From: Oxynema aestuarii AP17
GTDB lineage: Bacteria > Cyanobacteriota > Cyanobacteriia > Cyanobacteriales > Laspinemataceae
NCBI RefSeq assembly: GCF_012295525.1
Contig: NZ_CP051167.1
Coordinates: 186,001-250,000 of the forward strand
Direction: 5' to 3'
Length of the DNA stretch: 64,000 nucleotides
Positions within the stretch are counted from its first letter, which is position 1. Each line of letters begins with the position of its first letter. A program made the position numbers and the translations under genes. Of the stretch, positions 56,401 through 63,780 are shown piece after piece. The notes below the pieces were generated by a model, which had not been told where the DNA came from, made no database searches, and was given only the letters and a program-made list of their open reading frames with translations.

Positions 56401-56916
56401 CAACGAGAAGCGGCCTTTGATTTTGAGGTCAATAAAAACAGTGCCACGAGCGATCGCCTCAGTCAATACCAAATCATTCATTTTGCCACTCACGGCATTC
56501 TCAACAGCGAACAACCGGAGTTATCGGGATTAGTCCTCTCCCTGGTCGAACCCGATGGCGACGTCCAAAATGGCTTTTTGCGCTTGCACGAAGTGTACAA
56601 CCTCAATTTACAAGCTGAATTAGTGGTGTTGAGTGCCTGTGAAACCGGACTCGGACGGCAAATCCGGGGAGAAGGAATCGTCGGTTTGACGCGCGGTTTC
56701 ATGTATGCGGGGGCGAAACGGGTCGCAGTGTCGTTGTGGAGTGTGGACGACCGGGCGACTGCGGACCTGATGGTGCGATTTTACCGTCAAATGTTAGGCG
56801 GCGATCGCGCTCCCGCCGCCGCGTTACGGGCCGCCCAATTAGAATTATTAAACAGCGAGGAATGGCGATCGCCCTACTACTGGGCAGCATTCGGGATTCA
56901 AGGAGAATGGAGGTAG
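53452..56916 (+). CDS. Secreted TPR-CHAT caspase-like protein (copy 1)
   Basis: A 1154-residue protein with a signal peptide (hydrophobic span about residues 12-28). Residues about 60-165 resemble a bacterial pre-peptidase C-terminal beta domain (APGATELYKVALDAQEYI). About ten TPR units follow (residues 180-620), many with LNNIGxxY and RALExYQxALxI patterns. The C-terminal 400 residues form a CHAT domain: His in FATHGIL (H1014) and Cys in LSACETGLG (C1063), the separase/caspase-type dyad. It ends YWAAFGIQGEWR, the usual CHAT end. It is expected to be a protease outside the cytoplasm. The substrate is unknown. Confidence 0.92.
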   Translation: MKPAMKRSPLPFSPTFLFRLATIAASALLGVRGLPEPLLAVVPPENGTNFAQKTAQTSDADDATPLGEGITTGTIAPGATELYKVALDAQEYIKLAVGGPEIEIELQLMASDGTAIAPIHTETTADGHVLEAIAPSTGTYTLEITAIAATGEASEYQVRLIERRSATEADRDRLTYIQFVREGMELFERATLESYREAIAKWEAAIVLAERLGDRLGQGLLVQGIGKVYHEIGEIDTALTYYQKALEIRQEIGDLSGTAQSLNNIGAIYWFRGDYQRALENLERSLPLYQQVENTWGEAEVLNNIGQIYADLRESDRALEYLNRGLALRQELGDRRGEGSTLNNIAGVYSHLGENETALDYYQQALAIRREIQDPQGIANTLTNLAVFYAIQGKLQKALDLYEQVLQLQQTIGDRLGETVTYINLGQTYLDLGDRERALALFERALPMTETTGYLVGKGAILNNIAGIYANENQRDRALSLYREALAIARQIGDRAEEANILGNIGSQYLNQQKLEQALDYYQQGLSLAREVSDRQIIAILTANLGTTYQNLGQWDKARQNFNQALEINRQLGNFGKATFVLFGLATLDRQQGDLEMALERIEEALNEIEDVRSQVNSEQLRSLFFAEKQDYYELYIDILMELHQRHPDKGYDIKAFEASEAARARSLLEILNETQADIRAGVDPQLLDRETEIKAQLDARERQRIELLALGDPRQQVGKIESEIARLLEEYNAVLADIRANSPRYAALTQPQPLSLEQIQREVLDDETILLEYFLGGARSYLWVVTNDRIASYELASRETIEQQARIFSQALTDPRYRFNTERIQGVGAELSETILAPVAEELGDRRLLVVGDGALQYVPFAALPHPNRTGDRFATPPAYRPVLLIEEHEIVTLPSASTLALLRRDFGGRAIAPKRLAIFADPVFSATDERVVTGRRPTVEEDNSLTTALLERSARMAGVDFARLPYTRSEAEAILSLVAPNQREAAFDFEVNKNSATSDRLSQYQIIHFATHGILNSEQPELSGLVLSLVEPDGDVQNGFLRLHEVYNLNLQAELVVLSACETGLGRQIRGEGIVGLTRGFMYAGAKRVAVSLWSVDDRATADLMVRFYRQMLGGDRAPAAALRAAQLELLNSEEWRSPYYWAAFGIQGEWR

Positions 56917-56962
56917 GGAGTCGGTCTCGCGCGCATCCGATCGCCTTTCCCCTGCCGATTCC

Positions 56963-56995
56963 CTCAATCTCAACTCTCAACTCTCAACTCTAAAA
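56963..56995. repeat. Heptanucleotide tandem repeat (CTCAACT)n
   Basis: CTCAATCTCAACTCTCAACTC and onward, about four seven-base units ending in TCTAAAA, between the two CHAT genes. It mixes the same units as the repeats at 870-902. Confidence 0.75.
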
Positions 56996-57147
56996 CCCCC
57001 CACCACCCGTGGGAACTGGGGAATAACTGCTATCTTCATTGTTTGGGAGGGTTATCCATGGGGTGGCTTGAATTCTTGTAAAGAGGGATATCGACCCCCT
57101 CGGGCTGGGGTTGTCCGTCGCATCCATAAGTTAATTAATCATATAAA

Positions 57148-60012
57148 ATGAAGCGCTTTTCTACTATTCTGTTGACCGCTTATTCCCGAAATCGGGGGCA
57201 TTCAAGCTTTGGAAGCGCGGGCGGTTTCCGTCAAGGCGCGATCGCCGTTAGCTTATGCTTGGGCTTGTCCGGACTGATGCCGATCGCCCTTCCGGTGTTC
57301 GCCAGACCCGCCCCGCCGTCGGAGGCGATCGAGGAAACGCCACAAGCGGCAGCCCAGCGTCTTTTTGACGAAGGGATGGCACTGTTTCAAGAAGGAAGCG
57401 AAGCATCGCGGCGGCGGGCGTTACAGAAGTGGAAACAGGCGCGGAATTTGTATCGCCAAGCGGGAGATCGGGCCAAAGAAGCCTATACCTTAACGGCGTT
57501 AGCATTTATCTATCAAGGGTTGGGAGAGCGCGATCGCGAATTGGCGGCGTACCGAGACGCTTTACCGATTTATCGCCAACTCGGCGATCGGAGCGGTCAA
57601 GCGGATATCTTAATCAAAATGGGGTTAGTATATTCGCGCTGGCGGGATAACGAGAAAGCCCTCGACGCTTTTAACGAAGCCCTTCCCCTCTGGCGCGAAC
57701 TCGGCGATACCCAAGGGGAAGCGATTACCCTGACCGAACTCGGGGTGGTCTACGACGCCCTCGGGGAATACCAACAAGCCCTCGACGCTTACGATCGCGC
57801 CTTATCCCTGTGGCGAGACCTCGGGGACCCCCAAGGGGAAGCGACGACCTTAAATAATATCGGTTTTATTTACGACGCCCTGGGACAGTACGATCGCGCC
57901 TTGGAAGCGTACAACCGGGCTTTACCGCTCTACCAGGAAGTGGAAGATCGAGCGGGAATGGCGCGCACTCTCAACAATATCGGCTTATTTTACGACGCGG
58001 CGAAACAATACGAACGCGCCCTGGATTATTTCGATCGCGCTTTACCGTTGTGGGACGCGGTGGGGGATCTGTCGGGAACGGCGACGACGTTGAATAATAT
58101 TGGGTTTGTTTATGCCAATTCGGAACAATTGGAGCCTGCGTTAGAGGCTTACCAGCGCGCTTTGGGTCTGTGGACGCGATCGGGGGACGTCAAAGGGGAA
58201 GCGAGTACGTTGAGCAATATCGGTTTTGTCTACGCGCAGATGGGGAAAGCCGATCGTGCTTTGGATTATTACAATCGGGCCTTACCGATGCGGCGGGCCG
58301 TGGGCGATCGCGCCAAAGAAGCGCTCACGTTGTATCGAATCGCCTCGGTGCGGCGCGATCGGGGCGAATTGGAACGGGCGAAACGGGAGATCGAAACCGC
58401 GTTGCAAATTGTCGAAGATTTGCGAACCAAAGTCACCAGCCAAGAATTGCGGGCGTCCTTCTTCGCCTCGAAGCAAGATTATTACGAGTTTTACATCGAC
58501 CTGCTGATGCAGATGCACTCCCAAGCGCCCGGGCAAGGATTTGACGCCCTCGCCTTGCAAGCGAGCGAACGGGCTCGGGCTCGGTCTTTACTCGACATCC
58601 TCAACGAAGCTGGGGCAGATATTCGTCAAGGGGTCGATCCGCAGTTGCTCGAACGGGAACGGGCGATCGAAACCGAACTGGCGAGTTTGGAAGAACGGCG
58701 CATCCAACTGCTCGGCGGCGAACATAGTCCCGAACAAGCGGCCCAACTTGAGGAGGAGATCGATCGCTTAGTGCGTCAATATCGCCAAGTCCAAGCGGAC
58801 ATCCGCGCCACTTCGCCGCGTTATGCGGCCCTGACCCAGCCCCAACCTCTGAATTTGGCGCAAATTCAAGCCCAGGTTCTCGACGAGGAGTCGTTGTTAT
58901 TGTCCTATTCTTTGGGCAAAGAGCGCAGTTTTTTATGGGCCGTGACCTCGGACGGGATCGAGAGTTACGAACTGCCCCCTCGGGCGGAAATAGACGCGGC
59001 TGCGCGGGCGTTTCGCAATGCCTTGATTACGCCGAGTATGCGGATTCGCAAGCAGAAAGCGGCGCAAATTGCGGCACAGTTGAGCGAGTTGGTGTTGGCT
59101 CCGGTGCGCGATCGCCTCGAAGACCGTCGCCTGTTAATTGTTGCCGATGGGGCGTTGCAGTACGTACCGTTTTCGGCCCTGCCGATCCGCGCCAATGAGG
59201 GCGCCTCCGAGGAAGTGGTGCCGTTAGTGGTGGAACACGAACTCGTGACCCTGCCTTCCGCATCGGCGATCGCGGTTTTGCGCCGAGAAATTGACGGACG
59301 CCCCCCAGCGCCCAAAACCCTCGCGGTATTTGCCGATCCGGTGTTCAGCGCCAAGGACGAGCGCCTCGATGCTTCCTCGAATGCGTCGAATTCGCTCAAA
59401 CAAAACAGCTCCGGTTTACCCGGTCCGCTTCAGTTCAACCGTCTCCCGTTTACCCGGGACGAAGCGGAAAAAATCCTCGCCCTCGTTCCGCCTTCCGAAC
59501 AAACGAAAGCGTTCGGACTGGCGGCGAACCGCGATAAGGCGACTTCGGAAGAACTCAGCCAGTACCAGATCGTTCACTACGCCACTCACGGGATTCTCGA
59601 CAGCAGCAATCCGGAGTTATCCGGTTTGGTCTTTTCTCTGGTGGACGAACGGGGCAAACCTCAAAATGGTTTCGTCCGCCTCCACGATATTTTTAATCTC
59701 GATTTACCCGCCCAATTGGTGGTGTTGAGTGCGTGCGAAACCGGGCTCGGGCAGAATATTCGCGGCGAGGGTTTGGTCGGTTTGACCCGAGGGTTCATGT
59801 ATGCGGGGGCGGCGCGGGTGGTGGTCAGTTTGTGGAGTGTGGACGACGAAGCTACTTCGTTGTTGATGGTGGATTTTTATCGCGGGATGTTGCAAGAAGG
59901 GTTAAGTGCGGCGGCGGCCCTGCGACAGGCTCAAATCGCCATGTGGCAACGGCAGCAGTGGGAGGCGCCGTATTATTGGGCGGCGTTTACGGTGCAAGGG
60001 GAATGGCATTAG
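57148..60012 (+). CDS. Secreted TPR-CHAT caspase-like protein (copy 2)
   Basis: A 954-residue paralogue of the preceding protein. A signal-like hydrophobic segment lies at about residues 31-50 after a basic start. There is no pre-peptidase beta domain. About eight TPR units (residues 65-430; very regular 40-residue repeats with TLNNIGFIYDALGQYDRALE) lead into a CHAT domain with H814 in YATHGIL and C863 in LSACETGLG. It ends YWAAFTVQGEWH. The TPR units are more alike among themselves than those of copy 1, suggesting recent repeat expansion. The 231-base gap between the genes holds a heptamer repeat. Confidence 0.92.
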   Translation: MKRFSTILLTAYSRNRGHSSFGSAGGFRQGAIAVSLCLGLSGLMPIALPVFARPAPPSEAIEETPQAAAQRLFDEGMALFQEGSEASRRRALQKWKQARNLYRQAGDRAKEAYTLTALAFIYQGLGERDRELAAYRDALPIYRQLGDRSGQADILIKMGLVYSRWRDNEKALDAFNEALPLWRELGDTQGEAITLTELGVVYDALGEYQQALDAYDRALSLWRDLGDPQGEATTLNNIGFIYDALGQYDRALEAYNRALPLYQEVEDRAGMARTLNNIGLFYDAAKQYERALDYFDRALPLWDAVGDLSGTATTLNNIGFVYANSEQLEPALEAYQRALGLWTRSGDVKGEASTLSNIGFVYAQMGKADRALDYYNRALPMRRAVGDRAKEALTLYRIASVRRDRGELERAKREIETALQIVEDLRTKVTSQELRASFFASKQDYYEFYIDLLMQMHSQAPGQGFDALALQASERARARSLLDILNEAGADIRQGVDPQLLERERAIETELASLEERRIQLLGGEHSPEQAAQLEEEIDRLVRQYRQVQADIRATSPRYAALTQPQPLNLAQIQAQVLDEESLLLSYSLGKERSFLWAVTSDGIESYELPPRAEIDAAARAFRNALITPSMRIRKQKAAQIAAQLSELVLAPVRDRLEDRRLLIVADGALQYVPFSALPIRANEGASEEVVPLVVEHELVTLPSASAIAVLRREIDGRPPAPKTLAVFADPVFSAKDERLDASSNASNSLKQNSSGLPGPLQFNRLPFTRDEAEKILALVPPSEQTKAFGLAANRDKATSEELSQYQIVHYATHGILDSSNPELSGLVFSLVDERGKPQNGFVRLHDIFNLDLPAQLVVLSACETGLGQNIRGEGLVGLTRGFMYAGAARVVVSLWSVDDEATSLLMVDFYRGMLQEGLSAAAALRQAQIAMWQRQQWEAPYYWAAFTVQGEWH

Positions 60013-60316
60013 GTGCCGTTGTCGTGATTGAAGTTGTACGGCGATCGCCCGGTGTCAAGTAAATGTTGTAATTTTTTACAAAGTCTGTTACATTTATTTA
60101 CAAAGCAACCCGACGACGACCCCCTCAAGGAATCGTCCGGATGGGGGGAATTGAAGTTGCTAAATAACAAAATCAATCAAAAAAGCACGATATTTTAGAT
60201 TTTTCTCTCTCTCTTAAGTCAAGACCTCGATTCGCACTAGCTTGGGCTATAAGCTAGTGCTTTTTATTGGGCTTTGATTGGGCTTTGGATGGGGCGATCG
60301 CCGCCACGGCGGGGGT
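60013..60316. other. Convergent intergenic region after the second CHAT gene
   Basis: About 304 bases with no gene. It holds near-palindromic TGTAATTTTTTACA (60065-60078) and the terminator at 60234-60265. The segment between them might be a small transcript, but no specific RNA family is recognised. Confidence 0.4.
60234..60265 (+). terminator. Intrinsic terminator
   Basis: GCACTAGCTT (60234-60243) pairs perfectly with AAGCTAGTGC (60251-60260), followed by TTTTT on the plus strand. It ends a plus-strand transcript, either the CHAT gene with a 220-base tail or a small RNA. Confidence 0.8.
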
Positions 60317-60973
60317 TCAGGACTGCTGCATCGCTTCTCGGTCGGGCGCCGCCGCACCTTTGCGCTTCAAATAAATCGTGCGGATATCGATAGGCAGCAA
60401 ATTTTCCAAACGGTGATAGCCCTCGTCGAGCAAAGCGCGCACGTCAGCCGGGGAGAGGGTTTCGCCTTCCGCTTGCAGGTAAGCGCCGATCCGAGTTTCG
60501 CTCCAATGAAACGTTTGGGCCATCAATACGGTCAGGCGCAAAATTGGCGGCAGTTGGTCCAGGGTTTGTTCGAGATAGCACCACAACGGCGGGGGCGCCG
60601 CCTCCAGGGAATAGTGGATCGACTCCACCGGGGGAACCTGGATGCGTTGCAAACATAAGGCAGTCGTTTCGATCAGCCAGGTTTGTAACGTAAAACCGGG
60701 AGTACGTTCCTGCGCGGCGCGCAAATCGAGACCGCGAAGTTCGTGGAAAATATGGCGCCAGGTCAACGCAAAGAGGTAATCGCCTTGAACCGGGGATTTA
60801 GCTTGATGTTGGATCAGGGTGTAAACGAGGGTGTGGTAGCGGCAAAAAATGGCGACGAAGTATTTGCCTTCATCCGGGTGGATTTGAAACAGATTGAGCA
60901 ATTCGCGATCGCTGTAGTGAAACAGCGCTTTGACCAGGGAGTGGTTGCATTCAGGAAAATTAGGCGGTTGCAC
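60317..60973 (-). CDS. Sigma-70-like (ECF-type) protein, cyanobacterial
   Basis: A 218-residue soluble protein beginning MQPPNFPECNHSLVKALF. The N-terminal helices (LLNLFQIHPDEGKYFVAIFCRY, then LTWRHIFHELRGLDL) resemble sigma region 2; the C-terminal part (LDQLPPILRLTVLMAQTFHWSETRIGAYLQAEG) resembles region 4 of ECF sigma factors with the PxxxR and WSExxIAxxL-like pattern. I recall it as a conserved cyanobacterial gene annotated as a sigma factor. The match to region 4 is better than to region 2, so it could be a related regulator rather than a working sigma factor. Confidence 0.6.
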   Translation of the reverse strand: MQPPNFPECNHSLVKALFHYSDRELLNLFQIHPDEGKYFVAIFCRYHTLVYTLIQHQAKSPVQGDYLFALTWRHIFHELRGLDLRAAQERTPGFTLQTWLIETTALCLQRIQVPPVESIHYSLEAAPPPLWCYLEQTLDQLPPILRLTVLMAQTFHWSETRIGAYLQAEGETLSPADVRALLDEGYHRLENLLPIDIRTIYLKRKGAAAPDREAMQQS

Positions 60974-61160
60974 GGTTTGAACTCACGAACTAGCTGGATA
61001 TGGAAACGAACGGCGATCGCGTGCGGGCAATCTGCCTGTTGGCGCGCGGCGATCGCCGTAACCTATTATTGTTAGTCATTCTCGGCAAAAGTTCGCCGTT
61101 GCCCGAGCGACCCCGATGGGATGAGGTCGATCTCGGCTTGTTACAATTAAACTTGGCACT

Positions 61161-61444
61161 CCCACGCCTAAAGACAGTGGGATTGTTGGTTCGACGACAA
61201 GACTGACACATTCAACCCGGAAGCCAAATGTCTAGAGATCTTTATCTCCCCAAGCGTTCGCCCCCATTTCAGGGAACCCGTTCCGGTCTGCCCCACCGTA
61301 CAAAGGAGTCCAAAAATCTTGAGTCTGCGGACTTGAAGCTCGAAGCTTTGACCCACACGAGCGATTTTCCATGTGGAAGCGACAAGCTTCAGTTTTCAAG
61401 GTTCCGACCTTCCGATGCCAGGGGGTTAACGAGGTTCGTTACCC
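61161..61444 (+). ncRNA. Candidate structured RNA or mobile-element RNA remnant
   Basis: A non-coding tract crowded with hairpins: CCCAC/GTGGG (61161-61181), TTGTTG/CGACAA around GTTCGA (61183-61200), GAC-ATT/AATGTC (61205-61232), GAGAT/ATCTC (61235-61248), GGAA/TTCC (61273-61284), AGTCC/GGACT (61307-61333) and GGGTTAACG/CGTTACCC (61423-61444). The density and tidy order suggest a folded RNA of about 280 nt. The size and layout recall the RNAs that accompany IscB/TnpB-type elements (HEARO or omega RNA), but no such nuclease gene is adjacent. The orientation and the family are guesses. Confidence 0.4.
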
Positions 61445-61446
61445 GT

Positions 61447-61461
61447 ACCTCAAGCGCAATT
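61447..61461 (+). repeat. 15-bp direct repeat, copy 1
   Basis: ACCTCAAGCGCAATT occurs here and at 61665-61679, inside the start of the VOC-protein gene. It lies just at the end of the hairpin-rich tract. Confidence 0.6.
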
Positions 61462-61637
61462 TTAGCCAGCAATGCAGCAGTTGTGCCACATCTCCAATCA
61501 AGCTCCCCTGGAAAGACCCGGTTTTAGACTCCAAATTTTCGATAAATTGCTTCGAGCTTTAACGAGTTTTCGGCGATCGCTCAACCGCAATATTTTGATT
61601 GCTAAATTCTAGCTTTGCTTTCCCCTCTGATAAATAC

Positions 61638-62219
61638 ATGGATCTAACCGTTAGTTTTAGTTTGACCTCAAGCGCAATTGTAGCGGCGTTTCCCCTCGAT
61701 AGTTTGTTTTCGACTCAGGGGATCATGATTATGCTGCTGGCAGCTTATGCCGTAGCAATGTGGATGTTTTTGACCAGCGCGCCCAAAGTCTACACGATTA
61801 TGGTGTCCGACTTAGAAATTGCCCGTCAGTTTTACGAAGGGATGCTAGAGTTGCCTGCGGCGGACGTCCCCTTGCACTATTACTACAACTACGAACAAAC
61901 ATTAGGGGGGGCAGGCATCGATCCACTCTACCTCTCTTCCGCCAGTCTCGGCGCCCCGACCACCCAGGGATTGGGCGGATCTGACGGACTGTGGTACACC
62001 CTCAAGAAGAATACCCAGCTTCACATCATTTCAGGAGCGAGTTTGGGCCACAAAAATCGACAGCGTCACGTCGGATTCGATCGCGACGGCTTAGAAGCGA
62101 TTTTATTGCGCGTACAAGCTTTGGGCGTCAAATACAAGATTCGTCGGGAAAAACCGCTCAACTTTTTGGTCAAAGATATCGAAGGACGGACCATCGAAAT
62201 GGCCGAAGTTTCTAGTTAA
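61638..62219 (+). CDS. VOC/glyoxalase-like protein with N-terminal membrane segment
   Basis: A 193-residue protein from the ATG at 61638; no strong ribosome binding site is seen. A hydrophobic stretch (residues about 8-48, with MIMLLAAYAVAMWMF) should anchor it in the membrane. The remainder is one VOC-fold unit (APKVYTIMVSDLEIARQFYEGML, ending FLVKDIEGRTIEMAEV), the glyoxalase/bleomycin-resistance/dioxygenase fold. The final glutamate matches the usual metal ligand, but the first His ligand is not obvious (VY-TIMVSD), so catalysis is uncertain. It carries the second copy of a 15-bp direct repeat near its 5' end. Confidence 0.7.
   Translation: MDLTVSFSLTSSAIVAAFPLDSLFSTQGIMIMLLAAYAVAMWMFLTSAPKVYTIMVSDLEIARQFYEGMLELPAADVPLHYYYNYEQTLGGAGIDPLYLSSASLGAPTTQGLGGSDGLWYTLKKNTQLHIISGASLGHKNRQRHVGFDRDGLEAILLRVQALGVKYKIRREKPLNFLVKDIEGRTIEMAEVSS
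61665..61679 (+). repeat. 15-bp direct repeat, copy 2
   Basis: Second copy of ACCTCAAGCGCAATT, within codons of the VOC gene; 218 bases from copy 1. Similarity continues a few bases beyond the exact match (TTAGC versus GTAGC). Confidence 0.6.
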
Positions 62220-62390
62220 GGCGCACAAATGCGTACAAAAGCCCCCAGATGGGGGCTTTTCAATTCGGTTGAAAGCTCGGAATTTCCGGTATATTGCTGC
62301 AATTGGTCACCCCCCTCAAATAACGCCGATCTCCCCTCGTTTAACCCCCGAGGATTCTAAGCCGCGCGATCGCCGTCATGGCGAAATCGT

Positions 62391-63320
62391 TCAATCGGTG
62401 ATTTTAAAGTCGGCGGTCTCCTGCGCGACTTTGCGACCTTCATTGAGCAAATAATCGAAAAAGGTTTGCGCCACCACGGACAATTGTTTGCCCGCCGGAT
62501 AAATAACGTGCCAGTAGCGGCGAATCGGGAAGTGTTGGACGTCGAGAATAGTCAGGCGCTTCATCGACCCTTCCAGGGCCAGGGTATGGCGCGAGAGAAC
62601 CGAAATGCCGAAGCCTCCGGCGATCGCCTGTTTGATCGCTTCGTTACTGCCGAGATCGAGACGCACTCTGACATCGACTTCTTTTTGATCGAATAACTCT
62701 TGAACCGCACTGCGCGTTCCCGAACCCGGTTCGCGCATGATAAACGGTTCCCCGTTCAGCCGTTCGATCGGGATATTTTTCTCCTTGGCGAGGGGGTGAT
62801 TGGTCGGCGCCAGAACCACCAACGGATTTTCCAAGAAGGGCTGACAACTGATATCCTTACTTTCAGGCGGATTGCTCAGGATGTAAAGATCGTCCAAGTT
62901 TTGATTGAGGCGATCGAGAAGTCCTTCGTGATTCATCACGTTGAGGGAAACTTCGACCCCGGGATAACGCTGGCAAAACGGCCCGAGTAAGCGCGGAATC
63001 ACATATTTTGCCGTCGTGATCGCGCTCAAGCGCAATTGACCTTGTTTCATGCCTTTGAGATCGGCAACGGTCATTTCAAATTGAGCCAAACGCTCGAATA
63101 CATCCCGACAGGTTACGAGTAATTCTTGTCCCGCTTCCGTCAGATATAACTTCTTGCCGACTTGCTCGAACAGGGGCATTCCCACCGCTTTACCGAGCTG
63201 TTTGACTTGCATCGAAACGGACGGTTGCGTCAGAAACAGCTCTTCTGCGGCACGAGTAAAACTCCCATGTCGGGCTGCAGCTTCAAACACTTTAAGCTGA
63301 TGCAGTGTTGCCTGCTTCAA
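62391..63320 (-). CDS. LysR-family transcriptional regulator (CbbR/CmpR-like)
   Basis: A 309-residue regulator. The TTG at 63320 is chosen as the start: AAAGGAG (63329-63335) lies 8 nt upstream and the protein then begins MKQATLHQLKVFEAAARHGS, the expected family start. The winged helix-turn-helix (SFTRAAEELFLTQPSVSMQVKQL) and the two-lobe effector domain (VVLAPTNHPLAKE, MREPGSGTR, EAIKQAIAGGFGISVLS) are intact. The sequence resembles cyanobacterial regulators of CO2-fixation or bicarbonate-uptake genes of the CbbR/CmpR/RbcR group; the actual target is not visible here. Confidence 0.88.
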   Translation of the reverse strand: MKQATLHQLKVFEAAARHGSFTRAAEELFLTQPSVSMQVKQLGKAVGMPLFEQVGKKLYLTEAGQELLVTCRDVFERLAQFEMTVADLKGMKQGQLRLSAITTAKYVIPRLLGPFCQRYPGVEVSLNVMNHEGLLDRLNQNLDDLYILSNPPESKDISCQPFLENPLVVLAPTNHPLAKEKNIPIERLNGEPFIMREPGSGTRSAVQELFDQKEVDVRVRLDLGSNEAIKQAIAGGFGISVLSRHTLALEGSMKRLTILDVQHFPIRRYWHVIYPAGKQLSVVAQTFFDYLLNEGRKVAQETADFKITD

Positions 63321-63328
63321 AACCCTTT

Positions 63329-63335
63329 CTCCTTT
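63329..63335 (-). promoter_or_regulatory. Ribosome binding site that fixes the TTG start of the LysR gene
   Basis: AAAGGAG on the minus strand with 8 nt to the TTG codon at 63320. The next in-frame upstream TTG (63341) lies before this site, so it would not use it. Confidence 0.75.
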
Positions 63336-63753
63336 ACCCAAAAATCTATAAACTAAAACTTATTATAACTATCAAAAGCCGTTACTTTTCTTTATGGTAG
63401 GCTTGCGTTAATATAATTTTACGTTCAATAACTGTAAGATTTCCTTCCTTCACCGGGGCGTTGCCCGAGAAATCGATTTTCTCAAGGGAATACCTGTAGT
63501 CATTATCTCCTGCTTACTACCCTGACGAATGTCGGTGACCGTGCAACGCTTTTTTACTTGACTCCCTTTAACATTGTAGGGGAGGCGATCGCCTCCTTCG
63601 GGAATATCCTCCCGAAAAACCCTTTCCACTTGACTTTTCTCCTTTACCCATTGGATTTGGCGACAGGAATTTTCCCGAGTGATTTTACTCGCTAGTAGCT
63701 CAGTGTTCCTTACTCCTGTTACTGGTATCTTTCCTGCTCGTATTTCCGGCTAG

Positions 63754-63780
63754 CCTAGGGGTTTTTCCCCTAGGTTTTTT
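63754..63780 (+). terminator. Orphan intrinsic terminator
   Basis: CCTAGGGG-TTTTT-CCCCTAGG is a perfect 8-bp stem followed by TTTTTT on the plus strand. No plus-strand gene lies upstream of it, since the LysR gene is on the minus strand. It therefore ends an unannotated transcript or acts as an attenuator for a gene beyond the window. Confidence 0.8.

Noticed and set aside
61183-61200. tmRNA 5' end (GGTTCGACG resemblance)
   Set aside because: The surrounding acceptor stem and the coding tag expected in tmRNA are absent.
61000-61527. Two plus-strand frames in the hairpin-rich tract
   Set aside because: Amino-acid content looks random and the frames cross many stable hairpins; I could not match them to TnpB, IscB or any other protein.
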